15,656 nucleotides of DNA, taken from positions 1 to 15,656 of the forward strand of contig NZ_CALAOH010000237.1 in NCBI RefSeq assembly GCF_937926365.1. Direction: 5' to 3'. The number at the start of each line of letters is the position of its first letter. The first letter of the stretch is position 1. Under the pieces are notes generated by a model. That model ran no database searches and was not told the DNA's origin. It worked only from the letters and a program-made list of their open reading frames with translations. This DNA comes from an uncultured Azohydromonas sp. Lineage in GTDB: Bacteria > Pseudomonadota > Gammaproteobacteria > Burkholderiales > Burkholderiaceae_C. Below, one piece after another: positions 6,428 to 13,186 of the stretch. Both the position numbers and the translations under genes were made by a program.

Positions 6428-7348
6428 ATGGCGCTGCTCCTGTACGCCCACGCCGCCCAGGCCGCCTCCGCCCTGGCCTTCATCACCAACCAGGGCAGCC
6501 ACGACGTGAGCGTGGTGGACATCGCGCAGCGCCGCGTGGTGGCCACGGTGCCGGTGGGGCGCTCGCCCGCGGGCGTGGCGGTGGCCGGCGACCGCGTCTT
6601 CATCACCAATCCCGACAGCCGCGAGCTGGCGGTGATCGAGCCCGGCAGCGCGCGGCTGCTGGGCACGCGTCCGGCGGGAGAGCAGCCGCTGGGCATCGCC
6701 GCGGCGCCGGACGGGCGCCACGTCTGGGTGGCCGACTGGCAGGGGCAGCGGCTCATCGGCTTCGACACCCGCAGCCTGGAGCGCGTGGGCGAGATCGCGC
6801 TGGGGCGCACCCCGTCGGGCGTGGCGGTGTCGGCCGACGGCCAGGCCGCCTACGTCGCCGAGCGCGACGACGACGTGGTGGCGGTGGTGGACCTGCCCGC
6901 GCGGCGCGTGAAGGCGCGCGTGGCCGTGGGCAAGCATCCGTTCGCGCTGCTGCTGGACGAGCCGCGTGGCCGGCTGCTGGCGCTCAACGTGCAGGGCGAC
7001 GACATGAGCGTGGTGGATCTGGCGGCGCTGCGCGAGATCAAGCGCGTGCCGCTGGGCCGCGCGCCCTATGGCGCGGCGCTCTCGGCCGACGGCACGCGGC
7101 TGTTCGTCACCAACCAGCACGAGGACACGGTGAGCGTGCTGGACGCGCAAAGCTACGAGCTGCGGCGGCGCCTGGAGGGTTTCGGCCATCCCGAGGGCGT
7201 CGCGGTGCAGGGCGAGGAACTGCTGGTCGTCAACTGGATGGACGACGAGCTCTCGGTGCTGGACGTGGCCAGCGGCAAGGAGCGCGCGCGCATCCGCATC
7301 GGAACGAATCCCCGTGGCTTCGGCGCCTTCGTGGCGACGGTGCCCTGA
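6428..7348 (+). CDS. PQQ-dependent catabolism-associated YVTN beta-propeller protein
   Basis: Secreted beta-propeller of about 306 residues, built from roughly seven 42-residue YVTN-type repeats. Blades can be read at FITNQGSHDVSVVDI, VFITNPDSRELAVIE, VWVADWQGQRLIGFD, AYVAERDDDVVAVVD, LLALNVQGDDMSVVD, LFVTNQHEDTVSVLD and LLVVNWMDDELSVLD. Size and neighbours fit the family named PQQ-dependent catabolism-associated beta-propeller protein, a periplasmic partner of quinoprotein dehydrogenases of unknown biochemical role. The start is uncertain. ATG 6428 gives a very short signal (MALLLYAHAAQA) without a basic n-region. GTG 6419 has AAGGG 10 nt upstream. GTG 6365, inside the palindromic repeat, would give a fuller signal peptide including FKGRVFVAAM. 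The same frame is open back to an ATG at 6266. The next gene begins 33 bp downstream. Confidence 0.85.
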   Translation: MALLLYAHAAQAASALAFITNQGSHDVSVVDIAQRRVVATVPVGRSPAGVAVAGDRVFITNPDSRELAVIEPGSARLLGTRPAGEQPLGIAAAPDGRHVWVADWQGQRLIGFDTRSLERVGEIALGRTPSGVAVSADGQAAYVAERDDDVVAVVDLPARRVKARVAVGKHPFALLLDEPRGRLLALNVQGDDMSVVDLAALREIKRVPLGRAPYGAALSADGTRLFVTNQHEDTVSVLDAQSYELRRRLEGFGHPEGVAVQGEELLVVNWMDDELSVLDVASGKERARIRIGTNPRGFGAFVATVP

Positions 7349-7381
7349 TTCCTCAAACCAACGACGCACACACAAGGAGAC

Positions 7382-7924
7382 ATGCCCGTGCATCACAGAT
7401 CGTTCCGACCCCTGCTCGCCCTGGGTCTGGCCGCGGCCCTGGCCGGCGGCGCCCAGGCCCACGGCCCGACGCGGCAGAAGGTCGTCGAGAAAGTCACCAT
7501 CGAGGCGCCGGCCGCGGCGGTGTGGGACCAGGTGAAGAACTTCGAAGCGCTGCAGCAGTGGCATCCGGCCGTGGCGGCCAGCCCGGCGACGCAGGGCAAC
7601 AGCGTGGGCTCGGTGCGCACCATCGCGCTCAAGGGCGGCGGCGAGATCGTCGAGACGCTGGAGAGCTACAGCGACGACGGGCGCAAGTACAGCTACCGCG
7701 CCAAGGACGGCGGCGCGCTGCCGGTGACCAACTACACCTCCACGATCCAGGTCAGCCCCGAGGGCGACAACAAGTCGGTGGTGGAGTGGCGCGGCGCCTT
7801 CTACCGTGCCTTTCCCGGCAACGATCCCCCGGCGGACAAGAACGACGAGGCGGCGCTCAAGGCCGTCACGGGCGTGTACCAGGCAGGGCTGGCCAACCTC
7901 AAGAAGATGGCGGAAGGGCGCTGA
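7382..7924 (+). CDS. Exported SRPBCC-family protein, MxaD-like
   Basis: A 180-residue SRPBCC (START-like) domain protein with a cleavable signal peptide: basic start (HHRSFRP), hydrophobic core, and AQA before HGPT (cleavage about 26/27). The mature part opens with KVVEKVTIEAPAAAVWDQVK and has the domain's WHPAV motif at 60-64, which fits a periplasmic ligand-binding SRPBCC fold. From family knowledge, MxaD, a periplasmic protein of methanol dehydrogenase clusters thought to aid electron transfer to its cytochrome, belongs here. The context beside quinoprotein accessory genes supports that assignment. AAGGAGA at 7374-7380 is a strong ribosome site for ATG 7382. The next gene follows after 4 bp. 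A generic polyketide cyclase-like label would also fit. Confidence 0.82.
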   Translation: MPVHHRSFRPLLALGLAAALAGGAQAHGPTRQKVVEKVTIEAPAAAVWDQVKNFEALQQWHPAVAASPATQGNSVGSVRTIALKGGGEIVETLESYSDDGRKYSYRAKDGGALPVTNYTSTIQVSPEGDNKSVVEWRGAFYRAFPGNDPPADKNDEAALKAVTGVYQAGLANLKKMAEGR

Positions 7925-7928
7925 GGCC

Positions 7929-8909
7929 ATGCGCGCGCGCCTGCTCGCCGGCTGGGTGGCTGCGGGTGCGGCGCTGCTGGGCGCGGGCTGCGCGCCGCTG
8001 CCCGGCGCCACCGGGTCCGGCGCGGTGCCCGCCGCGGGGGCAGCGGCGCCGGCCACCGAGCTCCAATCCATCGCCCCCGGCGTCTACCTCCTCCCCGGCC
8101 GCCATGCCGTCTGGGATGCGGCGCACGCCCAGGTCGCCAACACCGGCTTCGTGCTGGGCAGCCGCTGCGCGGCGGTGATCGACAGCGGCGGCAGCCTGCG
8201 GCACGGGCGCGAGCTGCTGGCAGCGCTGCGCTCGGTGAGCGCGCTGCCGGTGTGCTTCCTGGTCAACACCCATGTGCACCCGGACCACGTCATGGGCAAC
8301 GGCGCCTTCGCCACCGCCAACGGCGGGCGGCCGCCGCAGATCGTGGGGCACCTGAAGCTCGCGGCAGCGCTGGCCGCGCGTGGGCCGTACTACCTGCGCG
8401 CGCTGCAGCGCGAGGGGGCGGCCGAGGTGCCGCAGCGCATTCCGCCGCCCACGCTGGCCGTGGCCGACCACATGGAGCTGGACCTGGGCGGCCGCACCCT
8501 GGAGCTGCGCGCCTGGCCCACCGCCCACACCGACGCCGATCTCACGGCGCTGGACAGCGCCTCCGGCACGCTGTGGCTGGGCGACCTGGCCTTCGACGGC
8601 CACCTGCCCGTGCTCGATGGCAAGCTCATCGGCTGGCAGCAGGTGCTCCAGGCGCTGGGCCGCGAGGCCGGCGTGCGCCGCGCCGTGCCGGGCCACGGCC
8701 GGGTCATGAGTGACTGGCCATCCGCCCTGGCGCCCACGGCCGGCTACCTGGCCGAGCTGCGCCGCGAGGTCGAGGCCGCGCTGGGAAAAGGCCTGAGCCT
8801 GACCGAAACTCTGGAGGCCACCCGCTTGCCGGGACAATGGCAACTGGCGGAGGACTTCCACCGCCGCAACCTCACCGCCGCCTACGTCGAGCTGGAGTGG
8901 GCGCGCTGA
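7929..8909 (+). CDS. Quinoprotein relay system zinc metallohydrolase (MBL fold, lipoprotein)
   Basis: A 326-residue metallo-beta-lactamase-fold protein, SoxH-related, of the kind found beside PQQ dehydrogenases. The N-terminus is a lipoprotein signal with a lipobox-like LGAGC and lipidated Cys21, followed by an Ala/Pro/Gly linker. Metal ligands are intact: H115, H117, D119 and H120 in NTHVHPDHVMGN, H200 in PTAHTDAD, D219 in WLGDLAF, and H256 in VPGHG. The C-terminus carries EDFHRRNLTAAYVELEW, which recurs in the degenerate paralogue downstream. The frame is open further upstream, but ATG 7929, 4 bp after the preceding stop, gives the signal sequence. The substrate is unknown. NCBI families split these into types 1 and 2; I lean to type 2 but cannot settle it. 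Confidence 0.85.
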   Translation: MRARLLAGWVAAGAALLGAGCAPLPGATGSGAVPAAGAAAPATELQSIAPGVYLLPGRHAVWDAAHAQVANTGFVLGSRCAAVIDSGGSLRHGRELLAALRSVSALPVCFLVNTHVHPDHVMGNGAFATANGGRPPQIVGHLKLAAALAARGPYYLRALQREGAAEVPQRIPPPTLAVADHMELDLGGRTLELRAWPTAHTDADLTALDSASGTLWLGDLAFDGHLPVLDGKLIGWQQVLQALGREAGVRRAVPGHGRVMSDWPSALAPTAGYLAELRREVEAALGKGLSLTETLEATRLPGQWQLAEDFHRRNLTAAYVELEWAR

Positions 8910-8938
8910 CGAGGCCCCTCACCTCCCAGGAGGTCAAC

Positions 8939-9763
8939 ATGAACTTGTCATCCCTGCACCGGCGCCACGTGCTGGGCCTGCTGCTGGCCGCCCCGGCCGC
9001 CGCGCGGGCGCAGTTGCGCTCGGCCGAGGAACTGGAGAACAACCCGCGCTGGCTGCAGCAGCGCGAGGCGCTGTTCGCGCGCCGCCCCATCGTCGAGGAC
9101 GAGGCGCTGCTGTCGCTGCAGGCGCCCGCGCGCGCCGAGGACGCGGCCGTGGTGCCCATCGCCGTGCGCGCGGGCTTCGCCCAGGGCCAGGGTGCCCGCG
9201 TGCGCCGCCTGGTGCTGGTCATCGACAACAACCCCTCGCCGCTGGCGGCCATGGTGGAGCTCGGCCCCGCCAGCGGCCGTGCCGACCTGGAGACGCGGGT
9301 GCGCATCGACGAATACGGCTTCGTGCGCGCCATCGCCGAGCTCGACGACGGCCGCCTCGTGATGAGCAAGCGCTTCGTCAAGGCCTCCGGCGGCTGCTCC
9401 GCGCCGCCGGGCAAGGACGCCGAAGCCGCGCGCGCCACGCTGGGCCGGATGCGGCTGGCGGTGCAGGAGGACGCGCCGCCCGGACAGCCGCTGCGCGCGC
9501 AGCTCATGGTCAGCCATCCCAACGACTCCGGGCTGGTGATGGACCAGGCCACGCGGCTCTACACCAAGGCGCAGTACGTGCGGAACATCGAGCTGGCCTA
9601 CGCCGGGCAGCGGCTGCTGGCGGCGCAGGTGGACTTCTCGCTCAGCGAGAACCCGCACCTGCGCTTCTGGCTCCGGGCCGAGCCGCGCGGCGGCGAGCTG
9701 CTGGCGCGCGTGGACGACACCGAGGGCCGCCACTTCGAGCAGCGGCTGCAGCTCGTGGCCTGA
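8939..9763 (+). CDS. Quinoprotein dehydrogenase-associated SoxYZ-like carrier (Tat-exported)
   Basis: A 274-residue fusion of a SoxY-like domain (about 35-160) and a SoxZ-like domain (about 175-274). In thiosulfate oxidation SoxY carries substrate on a Cys near its C-terminus; here the equivalent is probably C153 in KASGGCSAPPGKD, now internal because SoxZ is fused behind it. The SoxZ part shows LMVSHPNDSGLVMD and the terminal SENPHLRFWLRA. The signal peptide has twin arginines (LHRRHVLGLLLAAPAAARA), suggesting Tat export in a folded or cofactor-loaded state. The start at 8939 is preceded by AGGAGGT at 8928-8934. No other sox genes are nearby and MBL-fold neighbours flank it, so a quinoprotein-associated relay role is favoured over sulfur oxidation. 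What it carries is unknown. Confidence 0.88.
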   Translation: MNLSSLHRRHVLGLLLAAPAAARAQLRSAEELENNPRWLQQREALFARRPIVEDEALLSLQAPARAEDAAVVPIAVRAGFAQGQGARVRRLVLVIDNNPSPLAAMVELGPASGRADLETRVRIDEYGFVRAIAELDDGRLVMSKRFVKASGGCSAPPGKDAEAARATLGRMRLAVQEDAPPGQPLRAQLMVSHPNDSGLVMDQATRLYTKAQYVRNIELAYAGQRLLAAQVDFSLSENPHLRFWLRAEPRGGELLARVDDTEGRHFEQRLQLVA

Positions 9764-9776
9764 GGGGAGCGCGATC

Positions 9777-10832
9777 CTGGTTGCTTCGTCACCTTCCCCG
9801 AGTCTCACCGCGGCTGAGCCCGAGTGCGGCCGACGCCGTTTCGCACTGGCCAGCCTGGCCGCGCTGGCGCTGCCCGGCGCGGCGTGGGCCGCGGCCCGGA
9901 GCGGCACGTCGGCTGCCGTCTCCCGTCCGCCGCCAGCGCGCTACGGGGCGCCGCGGGAAGTCGCGCCGGGCGTGTTCGTGCTGCCGGGCAGCCTGGAGGG
10001 CCCCGAGCCGGCGAACCAGGACGCGGTGGGCAACCTGGGCCTCATCGCCACGCCCGCCGGGCCGGTGATGGTGCAGACCGGCGGCTCGTACCGCCTGGCG
10101 CGCTGGGCGCTCGACCAGGCACGGCGGCTCACCGGACGCCGGCCCGCGCTGGCCGTCATCACGCAGGCGCGGCCGGAGTTCCTGATGGGGGGCGCCGCCT
10201 TCGAGGAGGCCGGCGTCCCGGTGCTGGCGCACGCCGCCACGGCCGAGCTCATGGCGCAGCGCTGCAACGAGTGCCTGCGCCGGCTGCGCGCCGACCTGGG
10301 CGAGGCCGTGATGCGCGGCACGCGGTTGGTGCTGCCGCAGCGGCGCATCGACGGCGACTTGGCGCTGGAGCTGGGCGGGCGCCGCATCGAGCTGCTGCAC
10401 CGGCCGGGCCACACCTCGGGCGACCTGGTGGTGCTGGACGCGCGCAGCGGCGCGGCCTTCGCCGGCGCGCTGGTGCCCGCCGGACGCATTCCCGAGCTGG
10501 ACCCCGGACGCGAGGCCGCGCCCTGGCGCGCCGCGCTGCGGCAGCTGGCACGGCAGGAGGGGCTGCGCACGCTGGTGCCCGGCTACGGCGAAGCCGGCGC
10601 GGCGCCGGCACTGATCGAAGCGGCCGACGCGTACCTGGCCGCGCTGGACACCGAGGTGCAGGCCCTGCTCGACGCCGGCGCCGACCTGCTGGAGACGCAG
10701 CGCCGCGTCGAGCTGCCGGCTTGGCGGCACTGGGCGCGCTACGACGCGTTCCACCGGCGCAACGTGCAGCGCCAGTACCTCGCGGCCGAGTTGCGCTGGC
10801 TGGGCGCCGCGGAACCCGCCGCGCCGCGCTGA
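9777..10832 (+). CDS. MBL-fold protein lacking metal ligands (putative pseudoenzyme of the quinoprotein relay system)
   Basis: Paralogue of the upstream MBL lipoprotein. The shared C-terminal signature is YDAFHRRNVQRQYLAAELRW. The first metal motif, normally THxHxDH, reads TQARPEF (Q130, R132, E134, F135 counting from 9777); the bridging Asp is Ala231 (FAGALV); the last His is Tyr270 (VPGYG). Only H212 in PGHTSGD survives, so zinc hydrolysis is unlikely. The frame is clean, which suggests a conserved non-catalytic role rather than decay. The frame has no ATG, GTG or TTG upstream of GTG 9972, yet it encodes a Tat-like signal from about 9825 (CGRRRFALASLAALAL, then AWA at 36-38). AGGGGAG at 9763-9769 would place initiation at CTG 9777 or ATC 9774. 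The chosen start is inference; automated callers would probably start at 9972 and lose the signal. Confidence 0.75.
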   Translation: MVASSPSPSLTAAEPECGRRRFALASLAALALPGAAWAAARSGTSAAVSRPPPARYGAPREVAPGVFVLPGSLEGPEPANQDAVGNLGLIATPAGPVMVQTGGSYRLARWALDQARRLTGRRPALAVITQARPEFLMGGAAFEEAGVPVLAHAATAELMAQRCNECLRRLRADLGEAVMRGTRLVLPQRRIDGDLALELGGRRIELLHRPGHTSGDLVVLDARSGAAFAGALVPAGRIPELDPGREAAPWRAALRQLARQEGLRTLVPGYGEAGAAPALIEAADAYLAALDTEVQALLDAGADLLETQRRVELPAWRHWARYDAFHRRNVQRQYLAAELRWLGAAEPAAPR

Positions 10833-11267
10833 GCCGTGGCTCCCCCGAGACCGGGGCGTCCCGCGTACTGGGCTGCAAGGGCATGCCGGTGTTGGTTGGA
10901 TGCCACAAATTGACCCTGCTTGCCGCTGGGTTGAGCGTGCACTCCGCGCAACGAGTGGTTGCAGCTGGAATCACGTGCTCTACGTGCCAACCCTGATGCG
11001 CGGGCCGATCCCGGCGTGGTTGAGGGCGCAAACGGCGGTGCTTTGCCGTGGCATTGCTACCGGCCGCCACAGCGCTGCAAGCTGAAGCAACCGCGCCCGC
11101 GCCAAGCCGGTGGAAACCCTGGACGGCGCTGGAGTGTGCGGCCATCGACACTTTCTTCGCCGAGATGCCGGCCGGCGTACGCGAGTTGCGTGGTGCCCTC
11201 CGGTACCGGTGCGGCCGCGGCGCAGCGGCGGGCCGCGCCCATGCATTCCATTACGAGGAGACCCTCC
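10833..11267. other. Gene-free stretch before the porin (435 bp)
   Basis: No convincing gene on either strand. Base composition is visibly less GC-rich and less codon-periodic than the flanks, as expected of a regulatory region with a long leader. A short CCCCG-AGAC-CGGGG hairpin (10843-10856) follows the upstream gene without a T-tract. GCAAC-GAGTG-GTTGC (10948-10962) is a perfect inverted repeat of operator size. A lone TTGACC at 10910-10915 has no matching -10 box. The porin ribosome site GAGGAGA ends the region (11255-11261). The porin promoter presumably lies here, but I cannot place it. Confidence 0.5.
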
Positions 11268-12383
11268 ATGAAGAAGAACGTCCTGAAGCTCAGCCTGATC
11301 GGCGCCGCCGTCGCAGTGCTGGCCCCGATGGCGCAGGCCCAGACGAACGTGACGCTGTACGGGCGCATCGACCTGGGCTACCAGTTCACCAGCAAGACGC
11401 CCGGGGTGCCCGGTACCGTTGACGCTGGGGACATCCACGAGCTCTACAACGGCGGCATCCTGCCCAGCATCTGGGGTCTGCGCGGCACGGAAGACCTGGG
11501 CAGCGGCCTGAGCGCCTTCTTCAACCTGGAGAGCCACATCAACGCCGACACCGGCACCACCACGGGCGGCCTCTTCCGTCGTCAAGCCAACGTCGGCCTC
11601 AAGGGCAGCTGGGGTGCGGTGGCCCTGGGCCGCCAGTACTCGCCGGCGATCCTGGCGCATCTGGGCACTGACCCGCGCGGGTTCAAGGAGCAGTTCAGCA
11701 TGCTCTATCCGTATGCCTTCAACCAGAACCCCAACGGTCCTGCGGCTGGCCTCGGTGCTGGGGCGAACGACCTTGGCGTGTTCCTGGGCAACGCGATTTC
11801 CTACACGGGCAGCTTCGGCCCGGTGAACGTGGGTGCCGCCTACGCCTTCGGCGAGCAGACCACCAGCAACAGCGACGGCAGCACCGTGGTGATTGGCGGC
11901 TCCTACACGGGCCCGGTGACGGTTTCGGCTTCGTACCAGCAGATCAAGGCGAACAGCGGTGCCGGTGAGACCAAGCAGTACGGCCTGGGCGGTGCAGTGC
12001 CGCTGGGCGCCTTCAAGATCAAGGCGCTGTACCTGAAGAACAAGAGCGATGGTGACGTGCTGAACCTGGGCGGCGGCCGCACCACAACTGAAGTCGACGC
12101 CTGGGGCGTGGGCGGCGACTTCTCGTGGGGCGCCAACACCACGACCCTGGCTTTCTACCTGGCCAAGGACAAGGATTTCAGCACGGACAAAACCAAGACC
12201 CTGGTGCTGAGCAACGACTACGCCCTGTCCAAGCGCACGACGCTGTACGCGCAGATCGCGTACGCCGATGCCGAAATCGGCGCCACCAATCTGACCAACA
12301 TCATGGTCACGCCGGGCCTGCGCGGGCTGGTTCAGGACGAGAAAACCGCCGTGTTCGGCGTCGGCATCAAGCACGACTTCTGA
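11268..12383 (+). CDS. Gram-negative general porin (betaproteobacterial trimeric type)
   Basis: Outer-membrane diffusion channel of 371 residues, in the usual size range for betaproteobacterial porins. A classic Sec signal peptide (MKKNVLKLSLIGAAVAVLAP, cleavage after AQA at 22-24) is followed by the typical mature start QTNVTLYGRIDLGYQF. Characteristic segments are SIWGLRGTEDLGSGLSAFF, LFRRQANVGLKGSWGAVALG and alternating beta-strand patterns throughout. The last strand ends AVFGVGIKHDF with the C-terminal Phe needed for outer-membrane assembly. ATG 11268 has GAGGAGA 6 nt upstream; the open frame further upstream is non-homologous. Codon usage is somewhat more relaxed than in neighbouring genes. 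It has its own terminator and appears monocistronic. A functional link to the C1 genes is not shown. Confidence 0.95.
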   Translation: MKKNVLKLSLIGAAVAVLAPMAQAQTNVTLYGRIDLGYQFTSKTPGVPGTVDAGDIHELYNGGILPSIWGLRGTEDLGSGLSAFFNLESHINADTGTTTGGLFRRQANVGLKGSWGAVALGRQYSPAILAHLGTDPRGFKEQFSMLYPYAFNQNPNGPAAGLGAGANDLGVFLGNAISYTGSFGPVNVGAAYAFGEQTTSNSDGSTVVIGGSYTGPVTVSASYQQIKANSGAGETKQYGLGGAVPLGAFKIKALYLKNKSDGDVLNLGGGRTTTEVDAWGVGGDFSWGANTTTLAFYLAKDKDFSTDKTKTLVLSNDYALSKRTTLYAQIAYADAEIGATNLTNIMVTPGLRGLVQDEKTAVFGVGIKHDF

Positions 12384-12414
12384 CCTTTCTCCCGCTTCGA
12401 AGAATCTCCAGTTG

Positions 12415-12443
12415 GGGCGGCACCGCGAGGTGCCGCCCTTTTT
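12415..12443 (+). terminator. Rho-independent terminator of the porin gene
   Basis: A perfect 10-bp stem pairs GGGCGGCACC (12415-12424) with GGTGCCGCCC (12429-12438) around a GCGA (GNRA-type) tetraloop, followed directly by five T residues (12439-12443). It starts 32 bp after the porin stop. The other strand has no T-tract after the stem, so it serves the porin and not the convergent extensin-like gene. Confidence 0.93.
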
Positions 12444-12463
12444 GTTGGCCGTGCGCGCGGCCT

Positions 12464-13156
12464 TCAGCGGCAGTAGCGCCCGCCGCCGAGCTCCAGGTGC
12501 AGGTGGTCACGGTGCGCGGCGTTGTAGTCGGGGCCCAGCACGCCGTCGAAGCTGCGGCAGGCGCCCCGGTGCAGCGCGCGCAGGAAGCGCCCGGCCGGGG
12601 CCTCGGCGTCGCCCCAGTCGCGCAGCACCGTGACGCGGCGGCCGTCGCCCAGCGTGAAGCCCGCCACGTCCAGCGCGTCGGCCTGGGCATGGCGGCTGCG
12701 CCGCCCGGGACGCGCGGCGACGTCGCGGCACGCCAGGCTGCCCAGGTGCTGCAGCCGCTGCACCGGCGCGCCCAGCAGTTGCATGGCGGCGGGCTGCACG
12801 GTGTGCCGCTCCCACAGCGCCAGCGACACGGCGGCGCGGCAGCTCAGTAGGAAAGGGGCGTTCACGGCGAAGCGGGTGCGGGTAATGCGCACCGCGTCGG
12901 CCAGGCGGCAGCCCGGGCCGATCTCGCGGTCCGGCACCGGCGTGGACTGCAGCGGCGCCTGGGCCAGCACGGCGCGGCACAGCGCGCCGTCGCGCCCCAG
13001 GCGGGCGAGTTTCAGCGGCGTGAGCACGTTGGGCGCATCGGCGATGCGCAGCGGCGCCCAGGGATTCCAGCGCGGCGGGACGCCGCCGCGGTCGGGCGGC
13101 GTGGGCAGCAGCAGCAACAGCAGGAGCAGCGCCGCGGCGCGGAGGAAGGCGGCCAT
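12464..13156 (-). CDS. Extensin-like family protein (exported or membrane-anchored)
   Basis: Bacterial extensin-C-like protein, 230 residues from ATG 13156. An N-terminal hydrophobic stretch (FLRAAALLLLLLLLP) is a signal peptide or anchor. The domain shows the family's histidine pattern: SRHAQADALDVAGF (H156, D163) and AHRDHLHLEL (H215, H218, H220), resembling the metal site of D-Ala-D-Ala carboxypeptidase/Hedgehog-type folds. Six cysteines (C60, C83, C107, C143, C200, C229) suggest three disulfides, in line with a periplasmic location. A role in cell-wall peptide cleavage is inferred from the fold, not shown. GTG 13168 is an alternative start. No clear ribosome site is present; the gene sits just after marC on the same strand (18-30 bp), so coupling is likely. 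Confidence 0.87.
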   Translation of the reverse strand: MAAFLRAAALLLLLLLLPTPPDRGGVPPRWNPWAPLRIADAPNVLTPLKLARLGRDGALCRAVLAQAPLQSTPVPDREIGPGCRLADAVRITRTRFAVNAPFLLSCRAAVSLALWERHTVQPAAMQLLGAPVQRLQHLGSLACRDVAARPGRRSRHAQADALDVAGFTLGDGRRVTVLRDWGDAEAPAGRFLRALHRGACRSFDGVLGPDYNAAHRDHLHLELGGGRYCR

Positions 13157-13186
13157 GCCGCGCGGCACGGCAAGGCCGGTGCCGGC

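Noticed and set aside
9972..10832. GTG 9972 as the true start of the degenerate MBL protein.
   Set aside because: It would remove the in-frame signal sequence and begin inside the domain's first strand (APGVFVLPG), which the paralogue also has; no ribosome site precedes it.
10843..10856. CCCCG-AGAC-CGGGG hairpin as terminator of the quinoprotein accessory cluster.
   Set aside because: The stem is only 5 bp and no T-tract follows; too weak to call as a terminator.
10910..10940. TTGACC as a -35 box for the porin promoter.
   Set aside because: No acceptable -10 hexamer lies 16-18 bp downstream, and the position would leave a leader of over 300 nt.
11048..11422. Open frame of 124 codons upstream of and overlapping the porin start.
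   Set aside because: It runs out of frame into the porin signal sequence, has no ribosome site and no recognisable domain.
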